From the NCBI GenBank assembly GCA_947371015.1, contig CANBNK010000041.1:1-34643 (forward strand): DNA of 34,643 bases. Reading direction: 5' to 3'. Position 1 is the stretch's first letter, and every line of letters begins with the position of its first letter. This DNA is from Acetobacteraceae bacterium (GTDB taxonomy: Bacteria > Pseudomonadota > Alphaproteobacteria > Acetobacterales > Acetobacteraceae). The notes under the pieces were generated by a model that was not told where the DNA came from, did no database searches, and saw nothing but the letters and a program-made list of their open reading frames with translations. A program made the position numbers and the translations under genes. Of this stretch, positions 25,061-32,849 are shown in pieces.

Positions 25061-26461
25061 TCAGCGCCCGGTCAGAATCCGCTCGACCAGTTGCTTGGCC
25101 GTCGGCACGAAGCCATTCGAGTAGAACGGGTCCGAGCCGAAGCGATACGCGTTGTGCCCGGCGAACATCAGGTTCTGCTCCAGCGCGCCGTCATGGCTGA
25201 TGTCCTGCAAGGTCTTCTGGATGCAGAAGCTGCGCGGGTCCGCCTTGTGGCCGTTGGTGAAGTCCGGCTCGATCTGCGCCCAGTTGCTGAACCGGCAATG
25301 GCTCAGGCAGCCCATGCAGTCCACCTGATCCTTCAGGATTTCCTGCGCCTTGTCCGGCGTCACGAAGATCAGGGTATTGTCCGGCGTGCGCAGCGCCTCG
25401 ACAAAGCCCTCGGCCTCGAACTGGTGGATGCGCGCCAGGTCATGCCCGGTCACCCAGACCTTCCGCTTGCGCGGGCCGACGCCGTATTCGCACACATGAT
25501 CGCCGATCGGCTCGGCGGTGAAGGCCGCCTGGCGGTCGCTGCGCGCCTCCAACTCGGCCAGGAAGTCATTGCGCACGGCGCTGCTGTAGAAGCCGGTCGG
25601 GCTGAACCGCTGCAGGGATATGTCGCCTTCCTTCAGCGTCAGCAGCCGCTGCTTCCAGGCGTCCGAGATCGGGCTTTCCTGCGTCACCAGCGGTCGGGTG
25701 CCGAATTGGAAAGCAATCGGCCCCAACTCGGGGTTGTCGATCCAGTCGGCCCATTCCTCCAGCCACCAGACGCCGCCGGCCATGATGATCGGCACGTCGC
25801 CCAGGCCGAATTCGCGCATCTGCTGGCGCAGCTTCAGCACGCGGTCGAACGGCGCTTCCGGCTTCAATGGGTTTTCGCTGTTGGACAGCCCGTTATGGCC
25901 ACCGGCCAGCCAGGGGTCCTCATACACCACGCCGCCCAGCCATTCCCGCGTCTTGGAATAGCTGCGCTTCCACAGCGCACCGAAGGCGCGGGCGGAGGAT
26001 ACGATGGGATAGTAGTGCACCCGGAACTCGCGGGCGATCTCGGACAGGCGGTAGGGCATGCCGGCACCGCAGGTGATGCCGTTGATCAGGCCCTTAGCCC
26101 CCTCCAAAATTCCTCGCGCCACGCGCTCGGCGCCGCCCATCTCCCACAGCACGTTGGCGTGGATGCGGCCCTTGCCGTCGGCCCGCTCATAGGCTTCGCG
26201 CGCCTGGGCGATGCCGCCGCGAATGCCGTAGGCAACCAGCTCTTCATGCCGCTCGCGCCGGGTCTTGCCATGGTAGATCTGGCGGATCACCTGGCCCTGC
26301 TCGTCGTAGCTGTCCGCGTTGACCGCAGAAAAAGTACCCACGCCGCCGGCGGCAGCCCAGGCGCCTGAGGACGCACCATTGGAGATGGCAACGCCCTTGC
26401 CACCCTCGACCAGCGGCAAGACGTCCACGCCGCCCATGCGGATAGCGTTGATAGCCTTCAC
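25061..26461 (-). CDS. Nitronate monooxygenase-like flavoprotein with a Cys cluster
   Basis: The 466-residue protein is longer than typical nitronate monooxygenases (about 320-370). It keeps their TIM-barrel FMN features: VLPLVEGGKGVAISNG, INGITCGAGMPY, GGHNG with the catalytic-type His189, and PIIMAGGVWW followed by FGTRPLVTQES. The extra C-terminal part holds four Cys (382, 385, 389, 413) in CMGCLSHCRFSNW and SFCIQK, a possible iron-sulfur or zinc site. The start is a GTG at 26461 with GGAG 9 nt upstream; the ATG slightly further out is in another frame and stops at once. It sits 86 nt beyond the pnp stop and is followed by a terminator. Reaction unknown; FMN oxidation of nitronates is the family norm. 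Confidence 0.8.
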   Translation of the reverse strand: MKAINAIRMGGVDVLPLVEGGKGVAISNGASSGAWAAAGGVGTFSAVNADSYDEQGQVIRQIYHGKTRRERHEELVAYGIRGGIAQAREAYERADGKGRIHANVLWEMGGAERVARGILEGAKGLINGITCGAGMPYRLSEIAREFRVHYYPIVSSARAFGALWKRSYSKTREWLGGVVYEDPWLAGGHNGLSNSENPLKPEAPFDRVLKLRQQMREFGLGDVPIIMAGGVWWLEEWADWIDNPELGPIAFQFGTRPLVTQESPISDAWKQRLLTLKEGDISLQRFSPTGFYSSAVRNDFLAELEARSDRQAAFTAEPIGDHVCEYGVGPRKRKVWVTGHDLARIHQFEAEGFVEALRTPDNTLIFVTPDKAQEILKDQVDCMGCLSHCRFSNWAQIEPDFTNGHKADPRSFCIQKTLQDISHDGALEQNLMFAGHNAYRFGSDPFYSNGFVPTAKQLVERILTGR

Positions 26462-26501
26462 GAACAGCGGCTCCAGTATTTCATGTCAGTCCTATGACGC
26501 A

Positions 26502-26527
26502 GCCGGGGCCCCCTGGGGAGCCCCGGC
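26502..26527 (-). terminator. Hairpin 20 nt beyond the pnp stop
   Basis: GCCGGGGC (26502-26509) pairs with GCCCCGGC (26520-26527), with further pairing possible inside. No T-run follows, so it may act as a 3' stabiliser or weak terminator between pnp and the next gene. Confidence 0.45.
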
Positions 26528-26547
26528 CACGCTATATGGTGGTGTCT

Positions 26548-28776
26548 TCAGAAATCGCCACGGCGCGGGCGATCACCACGGTCGCGACGGGGGCCGCGGT
26601 CGTCGCCACCTTCGCGGCGCGGCCGCTCGTCGCTCTCACCATCGGCCCGCGGGCGCTTGGCGCCAACCTGGTCGGAGATGTCGGCGCCGGTCGCCTGGTC
26701 CACCACGCGCATGGACAGCTTCACCTTGCCCCGCTCGTCGAAGCCGATGACCTTCACCTTGACCGCATCGCCCTGGGCAACGACGTCGCTGGTCTTGTTG
26801 ACCCGCTCATTCGCCAGTTCGGAGATGTGGACCAGGCCGTCCTTCGCGCCGAGGAAGTTCACGAAGGCGCCGAACTCGGCGGTCTTCACGACCTTGCCAT
26901 TGTAGATCTTGCCAATCTCGGCTTCGGCCGTGATCCCCTGGATCCAGTCGATCGCCTTCTGCGCCGCCTCGATGGAGGTCGCCGCCACCTTGATGGTGCC
27001 GTCATCCTCGATATCGACCTTGCAGCCCGTCACTTCGCAGATCTCGCGGATGACCTTGCCGCCCGACCCGATGACGTCGCGGATCTTGTCCTTCGGCACC
27101 TGGATCACGGTGATGCGGGGCGCGGTGGCCGCCACGTCGCCGCGCGCGCCGGTCAGCCCCTTGGCCATCTCGCCCAGGATGTGCAGCCGGCCGTCCTTGG
27201 CCTGCTCCAGCGCGATCTTCATGATCTCCGGCGTGATGCTGGTGATCTTGATGTCCATCTGCAGCGCGGTGATGCCCACCTCGGTGCCGGCCACCTTGAA
27301 GTCCATGTCGCCCAGGTGGTCTTCGTCACCCAGAATGTCGGACAGCACGGCGAAGGCGTGGTCTTCCTTGATCAGGCCCATGGCGATGCCGGCGCAGGGG
27401 CGCTTCAGCGGCGCACCCGCATCCATCAGCGACAGCGAGGTGCCGCAGACGGTCGCCATCGAGGACGAGCCGTTGCTCTCGGTGATCTCGCTGACCACGC
27501 GCATGGTGTAGGGGAAGTTCGCCTTCTCCGGCAGCAGCGGGTGGATCGCGCGCCACGCCAGCTTGCCATGGCCCACTTCGCGGCGACCCGGGCTGCCCAT
27601 GCGGCCCGTCTCGTTCACGCTGTAGGGGGGGAAGTTGTAGTGCAGCATGAAGTTCTCGCGGTACTCGCCGCCCAGCGCATCGATGATCTGCTCATCCTGC
27701 CCGGTGCCCAGCGTGGCCACGCACAGCGCCTGCGTCTCGCCACGGGTGAACAGCGCCGAGCCATGCGAACGCGGCAGCACGCCAACCTCGGCGACGATCG
27801 GGCGCACGGTCTTGGTGTCGCGGCCGTCGATGCGCAGGCCGGTGTTCAGGATGTTGTTGCGGACCACGTCTGCTTCCAGCGACTTCAGCAGCCCCTTGGC
27901 GGCGGCGGCGTCGGTGCCCTCGGCCTCCAGCGCGGCGACGATGGCCTTCTTCACCACGCCCACCTTGCCCTGGCGGACCAGCTTCTGGGTCTCCTTGTAG
28001 GCTTCCGCCATGTCGGCACGGCCCAGCGCGGTGATGCGCGCCTTCAGCGCGATTTCCGCGGCGGACGGCTCGGGCAGCGCCCAGGCTTCCTTCGCGGCGT
28101 GCTCGGCCAGCTCGATGATGCCCTGGATGACCGGCTGGAACGCGGCATGGCCGAAGGTCACGGCGCCGAGCATCACTTCCTCGGTCAGCTCATGCGCTTC
28201 GGACTCGACCATCAGCACGCCTTCGGCGGTGCCGGCCAGCACCAGGTCCAGCTGGCTCTGCTTCTTCTGCGCCATCGTCGGGTTCAGCACGTACTGGCCG
28301 TCGATGAAGCCAACCCGCGCCGCGCCCACCGGGCCGAAGAACGGAATGCCGGAGAGCGTCAGCGCGGCGGAGCAGCCGACCAGCGCGACGATGTCGGGCT
28401 CATTCTCCATGTCGTGGCTCAGGACGGTGGCGATGACCTGGACCTCGTTGCGGAACCCATCCGGGAACAGCGGGCGCAGCGGCCGGTCGATCAGGCGCGA
28501 GATCAGCGTCTCGGCCTCGCTCGGGCGGCCTTCACGCTTGAAGAAGCCGCCCGGGATCTTGCCGGCGGCGAAGGCCTTTTCCTGGTAGTTCACCGTCAGC
28601 GGGAAGAAGTCCTGCCCCGGCTTCACGCCGCGGGCGCCAACCACGGTGCAGAGCACGATGGTGTCGCCCAGGCGGGCCAGCACGGCGCCGTCAGCCTGGC
28701 GGGCGATCTTGCCGGTTTCCAGGGTGAGCAGCTGACCGCCCCAGGAAATATCCTTGCGGTAGTAGTTCTCGAACAT
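26548..28776 (-). CDS. pnp: Polyribonucleotide nucleotidyltransferase (PNPase)
   Basis: The 742-residue protein degrades RNA 3' to 5' by phosphorolysis and takes part in mRNA turnover. It has the full layout: first RNase PH domain ([30 protein letters not shown]), helical linker, second RNase PH domain with [13 protein letters not shown] and [16 protein letters not shown], then a KH domain ([13 protein letters not shown]), an S1 domain ([18 protein letters not shown]), and a basic Arg/Asp-rich tail at the end. Length and order are normal. An in-frame upstream start exists, but the ATG at 28776 has AAGGA 6 nt before it. Unusually, rpsO is not directly upstream; a long non-coding leader region lies there instead. 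Confidence 0.98.
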   Translation of the reverse strand: MFENYYRKDISWGGQLLTLETGKIARQADGAVLARLGDTIVLCTVVGARGVKPGQDFFPLTVNYQEKAFAAGKIPGGFFKREGRPSEAETLISRLIDRPLRPLFPDGFRNEVQVIATVLSHDMENEPDIVALVGCSAALTLSGIPFFGPVGAARVGFIDGQYVLNPTMAQKKQSQLDLVLAGTAEGVLMVESEAHELTEEVMLGAVTFGHAAFQPVIQGIIELAEHAAKEAWALPEPSAAEIALKARITALGRADMAEAYKETQKLVRQGKVGVVKKAIVAALEAEGTDAAAAKGLLKSLEADVVRNNILNTGLRIDGRDTKTVRPIVAEVGVLPRSHGSALFTRGETQALCVATLGTGQDEQIIDALGGEYRENFMLHYNFPPYSVNETGRMGSPGRREVGHGKLAWRAIHPLLPEKANFPYTMRVVSEITESNGSSSMATVCGTSLSLMDAGAPLKRPCAGIAMGLIKEDHAFAVLSDILGDEDHLGDMDFKVAGTEVGITALQMDIKITSITPEIMKIALEQAKDGRLHILGEMAKGLTGARGDVAATAPRITVIQVPKDKIRDVIGSGGKVIREICEVTGCKVDIEDDGTIKVAATSIEAAQKAIDWIQGITAEAEIGKIYNGKVVKTAEFGAFVNFLGAKDGLVHISELANERVNKTSDVVAQGDAVKVKVIGFDERGKVKLSMRVVDQATGADISDQVGAKRPRADGESDERPRREGGDDRGPRRDRGDRPRRGDF

Positions 28777-29342
28777 GCGTCGTCCTTCGGTGGACCCCAG
28801 GGCCATCCCCGGCGGTCCTGACCCTTCCCGCAGGTGCGGTCCGGGCGGTGGATGTGCCACGGCACGCCCCATGGCCTTACGGGGCCGGGCGCGTCATGGA
28901 TGCACGTGCAGCGGAAAGCCAGGCGGTGTCCGGCGGCCCCTTGCGGGATGCTCGGCGTTTCGGGCGGCACGGGCTGGCTTTTCCTCACCAGGCAGGTCCC
29001 TGGGGCGAATCGCCGTCCCTGCCAGCGCAGGGCACCGTGTGGCCGGAAACGCCGGGGCAGGCCAGCCAGCGGAGCCTGTGGCCCCACGGCCGGCGCTGGG
29101 CGCGGCTCCGTATCTGTCAGCCCACCGCATGCGCGGCGATGGGCGCGGCGGCGCTGCCGCACGGGCCCGGCGCTGATATGGCGCCTCGGCGGCAGGAATG
29201 CCACGGAATTCTGCGAGACCGCCCGCCCGGCCAGGCAGGGCGATCCGTGCGTCAGGCAAATATTAAGAATAATGATTTGTTTTGATCCGTTTTGCAACAA
29301 AAGGCCGTTGCTCCGCGCGGGATCGATAACTAGACACTACGT
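28777..29342. other. Long intergenic region between pnp and the first XagA-like gene
   Basis: The 566 nt hold no convincing gene on either strand; the open frames here are compositional. The half nearest pnp is GC-rich and full of inverted repeats, the strongest at 28951-29056. Bases about 29262-29340 are AT-rich and probably contain divergent promoters for pnp and the barrel gene, but no single -35/-10 pair stands out. If pnp starts there, its leader would be around 480 nt long. No tRNA or rpsO is present. Confidence 0.6.
28951..29056 (-). promoter_or_regulatory. Long interrupted stem in the pnp leader region
   Basis: The 19-nt arms 28954-28972 and 29035-29053 pair at 16 positions, with up to three more pairs at the base. 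Inside, GGCAGG/CCTGCC (28991-28996, 29018-29023) and GGCG/CGCC (29004-29007, 29011-29014) form a second hairpin. In E. coli, a long stem in the pnp leader is cut by RNase III and serves autoregulation. A similar role here is inference. Confidence 0.4.
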
Positions 29343-29353
29343 ATGAATACGTA
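29338..29353. promoter_or_regulatory. TACGTA-N4-TACGTA repeat across a start codon
   Basis: Two copies of the palindrome TACGTA, separated by four bases, straddle the ATG at 29343 of the first XagA-like gene, which has no Shine-Dalgarno sequence. A protein bound here, or a short mRNA hairpin, would affect initiation. No known motif is recognised. Confidence 0.3.
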
Positions 29354-30191
29354 TTTCCCGTGCGTAGGGTCCCGGTTGCTGCCGCGCCGGTGGCTCGCCC
29401 CTCGCCTCGTCTGGGTTCTGCTTGCCCTGGCTCAACCATGCCCGGCCCAGGCCGGCGCCTGGCCGCAGCCCGAGGATGGCGGCTTCATCACCTTCCCGCT
29501 GGCGCCCTACCAGGCTCGCACCAAGGGCTTCGACCGCCGCGGCGAGCCGAGCGGCTTCGGCAGCCAGCGGTCGCTGGAATTCGGCCCCTACTGGGAACAC
29601 GGCCTGTCCCGGCGCTGGACCATCGGCCTGCAGCCCCGCGTCACCGCGATCTGGATGAACGAACCGGGCAACCATAACAGCAACCACGGTCTCTCGGAGG
29701 TCCAGGCCTTTGCCCGCTACAACCTGTACCTGGCAGACCGCGACAGCGTCTCGGTCCAGGCCGGCGTCGGCATTCCCGGGGTTTCCCAGCGCGCCGACAA
29801 CCCCAGCCTGGCCGAACCCAACGCCACCTACGAACTGCGCCTGCTCTACGGCCGCGGCATCCCCATCGCCCCCGGCGTCAACGGCTTCTTCGATACCCAG
29901 ATAGCCTATCGCTACCGCAGCGGCCCGGCCGCGGACGTGCTGTTCCTGAAGAACACGCTGGGCGTCCGCCCGCGCGATGAATGGGCGTTCTGGGTGCAGA
30001 GCATCACCGACATCGGCCTGCGCAACGGCCGCGGCGTCGGCGCCGACTATTCGGCCCAGCGCCTGACCGCCAGCGCCGTGTGGGACGTCACCGCCCACAG
30101 CAGCCTGGAGTTCACCCTGCTGCGGGAAATGGCCACCCGGCACGTGCCACGCGGCCAGGGCGGCGTGCTGGCCTATTGGTATCGATATTGA
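29343..30191 (+). CDS. XagA-like outer-membrane beta-barrel protein, paralogue 1
   Basis: The 282-residue protein has a signal peptide ending in AQA before GAWPQPEDGG (mature from about residue 38). Alternating short beta-type stretches follow, with YWEHGLSRRWTIGLQPR, VQAFARYNLY, DSVSVQAGVGIPG, LAEPNATYELRLLYGRG and GLRNGRGVGADY. It ends in YWYRY, an aromatic C-terminus typical of outer-membrane barrels. The pattern resembles what I recall of XagA, a protein tied to adhesion or exopolysaccharide in xanthomonads, but no XagB-type glycosyltransferase is nearby. It is one of three paralogues in 3.4 kb. No ribosome binding site precedes the ATG; a later in-frame start such as TTG at 29376 would still leave part of the signal. 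Confidence 0.7.
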   Translation: MNTYFPCVGSRLLPRRWLAPRLVWVLLALAQPCPAQAGAWPQPEDGGFITFPLAPYQARTKGFDRRGEPSGFGSQRSLEFGPYWEHGLSRRWTIGLQPRVTAIWMNEPGNHNSNHGLSEVQAFARYNLYLADRDSVSVQAGVGIPGVSQRADNPSLAEPNATYELRLLYGRGIPIAPGVNGFFDTQIAYRYRSGPAADVLFLKNTLGVRPRDEWAFWVQSITDIGLRNGRGVGADYSAQRLTASAVWDVTAHSSLEFTLLREMATRHVPRGQGGVLAYWYRY

Positions 30192-30204
30192 TTACAACCA
30201 TGAC

Positions 30205-30233
30205 TTGATTTATTTTTGAGAAAAAACTACATA
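30205..30233 (+). promoter_or_regulatory. Sigma-70-like promoter of paralogue 2
   Basis: In an AT-rich stretch after paralogue 1, TTGATT (30205-30210) and TACATA (30228-30233) are spaced by exactly 17 nt. The likely start is near 30240, about 44 nt before the ATG at 30284. So paralogue 2 probably has its own promoter rather than depending on paralogue 1. Confidence 0.5.
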
Positions 30234-30283
30234 AATGACTATTCGGCAGTGATGCCGGAACGGTGAGCGAGGCGAGGACGGCG

Positions 30284-31105
30284 ATGCTGACGAGGATCAA
30301 GGCAACCCCGCCGGCGCTGCTGCTGACCATGCTGCTGGTCATGGCGGCGTTGCCCGGCATGGCCCGGGCCGGCGCCTGGCCCCAGCCCGAGGGCGGCGGC
30401 CAGGTGGTGCTCAACGCCCTGCCCTTCCAGACCCGGCTGCAAGGCTACAACCGCGCCGGCCAGCCTTCCGGCACCGGAACCGACCAGCGGCTGGAGACCA
30501 GCATCTACTGGGAACACGGCCTGACCGACCGCTTCACCGTGGGCATGCAGCCGCGGCTCCAGGCCATCTGGATGCACGACCAATCCGGCAGCAGCCGCAA
30601 CCTGGGCATGGCCGAGGAAAAGGCCTTCGCCCGCTACACCCTGTGGCGCGGCGACTGGAACGTCGTCTCCGTGCAGGGCCAGGTCGGCATCCCCGGCCTG
30701 GCGCAGAACCGCTTGCCCCGGCTGGCCGAACCCAATGCCAGCTACGAAATCCGCGCCATGTACGGCCATGCCTTCGAACTGCCGGCCGGCCTGTCCGGCT
30801 TCTTCGACCTGCAGGCCGCCTTCAACTACCGCGCCGGCTCCCCGGCGGATGAGATGACCTACAAGGTCACCGGCGGCATCCGGGTGGCACCGGGCTGGCT
30901 GGTCATGGGCCAGACCGTCTCCACCATCGGGCTGCGCAACGCCCGCGGCACCGGCCCGGACTATTCCATCCACCGCGCCCTGCTGTCCCTGGTGGTGGAC
31001 CTGGCCCCGCAATGGCAGATTGAGGTCGGCTACCTCAGGGAACTCGGTGGCCGCCGCGCGGCGCTCGGCCAGGGCGTGCTCGGCGCCCTGTGGTACCGCT
31101 ACTGA
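30284..31105 (+). CDS. XagA-like outer-membrane beta-barrel protein, paralogue 2
   Basis: The 273-residue protein has a strong signal peptide (LLLTMLLVMAALPGMARA, cleavage near 29) before GAWPQPEGGGQVV. It shares with paralogue 1 the marks YWEHGLTDRFTVGMQPRL, KAFARYTLW, VVSVQGQVGIPG, RLAEPNASYEIRAMYG and GLRNARGTGPDYS, and ends LGALWYRY. It should insert in the outer membrane as a small barrel of about 12 strands; the function (channel, export of polysaccharide or adhesin support) is unknown. GAGGA at 30274-30278 is 5 nt before the ATG at 30284; a GTG at 30263 is the alternative. It is closer to paralogue 1 than to paralogue 3 by eye. Confidence 0.72.
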   Translation: MLTRIKATPPALLLTMLLVMAALPGMARAGAWPQPEGGGQVVLNALPFQTRLQGYNRAGQPSGTGTDQRLETSIYWEHGLTDRFTVGMQPRLQAIWMHDQSGSSRNLGMAEEKAFARYTLWRGDWNVVSVQGQVGIPGLAQNRLPRLAEPNASYEIRAMYGHAFELPAGLSGFFDLQAAFNYRAGSPADEMTYKVTGGIRVAPGWLVMGQTVSTIGLRNARGTGPDYSIHRALLSLVVDLAPQWQIEVGYLRELGGRRAALGQGVLGALWYRY

Positions 31106-31168
31106 CCAATCCGCGCGTCACTGCCGCGCCCATGAACCCAGCCGCGGCGCGGGAAGGAGATGTGCGCA

Positions 31169-31633
31169 GTGCCGAAGCCGCCCCACGACAGCCGAGGCGC
31201 CGTGCCTGAGGGCGGTTTCAACGCCCTGGTGCCCGAGCTTGATGTGTCCGACCTGGCGGTAAGCCTGCGTTTCTGGTGCGACCTGCTCGGCTTCACGATA
31301 GCCTATGACAGGCCGGCATCCCGCTTCGCCTACCTCACCCGAGGCCCCATCCAGGTCATGCTGTGCGAACGCAACGGCAACTGGCAGGTTGGCGACCTTG
31401 CCCGGCCCTTCGGGCGGGGCATCAATTTCCAGCTGATGGTCGGCGCCTTATCCCCCATCCTCGAAGCGCTCGAAGCCGCTGGCTGGCCGCTGTTCAGGGC
31501 GCCGGCGGAAGCGTGGTATCGGACCGGAGACCGCGAAGGCGGCCAAAGGGAGTTCCTGGTCCAGGACCCCGACGGCTACCTGTTGCGCTTCGCCCAGGTG
31601 ATCGGGACGCGTCCTTGGAACGGGATGCCTTGA
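31169..31633 (+). CDS. VOC-family protein, bleomycin-resistance (Ble) type
   Basis: The 154-residue protein has the paired beta-alpha-beta modules of the vicinal oxygen chelate family: VPELDVSDLAVSLRFWCDLL, RFAYLTRGPIQVMLCER, PFGRGINFQLMV, and a second half with EFLVQDPDGYLLRFAQVIG. This is the order seen in Ble-type drug-binding proteins, which sequester bleomycin-like compounds without catalysis; some relatives are enzymes instead. An ATG at 31160 abuts GGAAGGAG with no spacing, so the GTG at 31169, 9 nt after GGAG, is the better start. It stands between paralogues 2 and 3 of the barrel family and shows no functional link to them. Ligand unknown. Confidence 0.8.
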   Translation: MPKPPHDSRGAVPEGGFNALVPELDVSDLAVSLRFWCDLLGFTIAYDRPASRFAYLTRGPIQVMLCERNGNWQVGDLARPFGRGINFQLMVGALSPILEALEAAGWPLFRAPAEAWYRTGDREGGQREFLVQDPDGYLLRFAQVIGTRPWNGMP

Positions 31634-31717
31634 GGCGGAGGCGCCGAAAGCGCTGAAGCCCGCGATCTGCAAAAAGCTGGAGCGTGCTGCGTGAGCGCAA
31701 GCGAACGCCGCATGCGT

Positions 31718-31769
31718 GAGCCTGATCGGCTAAGGTGGAAGCGCCGCAAGCGGTGAATCAGTCTCTCCA
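31718..31769. repeat. Interspersed palindromic repeat, copy B
   Basis: These 52 nt match 14979-15030 at 46 positions in the same orientation. Pairing within the element is weaker than in copy A, because changes on one arm are not fully compensated. It lies in the gap between the VOC gene and paralogue 3. A related CTGATTCAC...GCGGCG string at 32757-32776 may be a decayed inverted copy. Confidence 0.65.
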
Positions 31770-31901
31770 TGACGGTCTAGCCCTGCCATGCAGCTACCGG
31801 CGCGGCGGCCCCGACAAAACCGGACCGGTCACGACACCCCTTGGTAACGGCTCCCGCCTAGAAATCCCCCTGGCAATGGCAGCAGAAGGGGGGCGTCGGG
31901 G

Positions 31902-32723
31902 ATGTCCCGGACGGGCAGGCGGGCAAGTCTGGGTGTGGCAGGGGTGGCGGCAACGCTGCTGGCGTCTGCGCATGCCCGCGCCGCGCCCTGGGTCCAGCAG
32001 GAAGGCCATGGCATCGTCATCCTCCAGACCACGCCCTACACCGCGGGTACCCGCGGCTTCGACACGCTGGGCCGGGCCAATGGCAATGGCAGCTTCGGCC
32101 GGGTGGAACTCGCCTCGCCCTACTGGGAACACGGGCTGACCAGCCGCTGGACCGTCGGGCTGCAACCCCGGCTGCAAGCCGCCTGGCTGACCGAGAACGG
32201 CCGCACCAGCACCAATGTCGGCCTGGCCGACCTCAGCGCCTTCGCCCGCTACATGGTCTATCAGGGCCGGCTGGACGTGGTCTCGGTGCAGGGCATGCTG
32301 GCCACGCCGGGCGTCGATGGCGCCGGCAGCACGCCCCGTGTCGCCGAGCCCAACATGGGCGTCGAGATCCGCGGCCTCTACGGCATCGGCACCCAGCTGC
32401 CCTGGGCCATGACCGGCTTCGCCACCGCCGAACTCGCCTTCCGTGGCCGCATTGGCAATGCGGCGGACGAGGTGCGGGTGGATGTCGGCTTCGGCCTGCG
32501 CCCCCGGCCGCACTGGCTGCTGATGCTGCAGGGCTTCAGCAACATCGGCCTGCGCAACAACACCCCGGGCGGCGCCGACTACGCCGTCTCCAAGCTGCAA
32601 GCCACCGCGATCTATGAGTTCGACCCCACCTGGGCGCTGCAACTGGGCTACATCCGCGACGTCGCCGGCCGCCGCGTGCCGCTGGGCCAGGGCGCCGTGC
32701 TGGCGCTGTGGTACCGGTATTGA
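31902..32723 (+). CDS. XagA-like outer-membrane beta-barrel protein, paralogue 3
   Basis: The 273-residue protein has a signal peptide with basic start SRTGRR and ending HARA before APWVQQEG (mature from about 28). Family marks are kept: YWEHGLTSRWTVGLQPRL, SAFARYMVYQ, DVVSVQGMLATPG, VAEPNMGVEIRGLYG, GLRNNTPGGADYA, and the end LALWYRY. AAGGGGGG at 31886-31893 lies 8 nt before the ATG. It is the most divergent of the three, for example with APW in place of GAW and changed second strand. The gap before it (268 nt) holds repeat copy B; the gap after it has a 23-bp tandem duplication. Function as for the other two: an outer-membrane barrel of unknown cargo. Confidence 0.7.
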   Translation: MSRTGRRASLGVAGVAATLLASAHARAAPWVQQEGHGIVILQTTPYTAGTRGFDTLGRANGNGSFGRVELASPYWEHGLTSRWTVGLQPRLQAAWLTENGRTSTNVGLADLSAFARYMVYQGRLDVVSVQGMLATPGVDGAGSTPRVAEPNMGVEIRGLYGIGTQLPWAMTGFATAELAFRGRIGNAADEVRVDVGFGLRPRPHWLLMLQGFSNIGLRNNTPGGADYAVSKLQATAIYEFDPTWALQLGYIRDVAGRRVPLGQGAVLALWYRY

Positions 32724-32731
32724 GGCCGCTG

Positions 32732-32777
32732 CCCTGATCCATGCCCTGCGGCGCCCCTGATTCACGTCCTGCGGCGA
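32732..32777. repeat. Two tandem copies of a 23-bp unit
   Basis: Bases 32732-32754 and 32755-32777 match at 19 of 23 positions (core CCTGAT...CCTGCGGCG). They begin 8 nt after the stop of paralogue 3. The unit shares CTGATTCAC and GCGGCG with the complement of the interspersed repeat, so it may be a decayed piece of it. Confidence 0.45.
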
Positions 32778-32849
32778 CCACGCCTCGGACGACCAAGCCC
32801 GGACCACCACCCCTTGCCGCTACCGCCGCCAGCCGGCATCTTCGGCGCA

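Noticed and set aside
26455-26490. Possible frameshift at the start of the nitronate-monooxygenase-like gene
   Set aside because: The nearby ATG is out of frame and stops after eight codons, but the GTG at 26461 has a suitable GGAG and gives a normal family N-terminus.
26494-28821. A 775-residue open frame opposite pnp
   Set aside because: Rich in His, Asp, Leu and Arg with no recognisable motif; pnp on the other strand is certain.
28930-29270. Riboswitch, RNase P RNA or tRNA in the long gap
   Set aside because: No T-loop, no cobalamin-box-like or RNase P core sequence could be found; only general GC-rich stems.
28834-29346. Several medium open frames in the pnp upstream region
   Set aside because: No ribosome binding site, no motif, and inverted repeats dominate; none resembles ribosomal protein S15.
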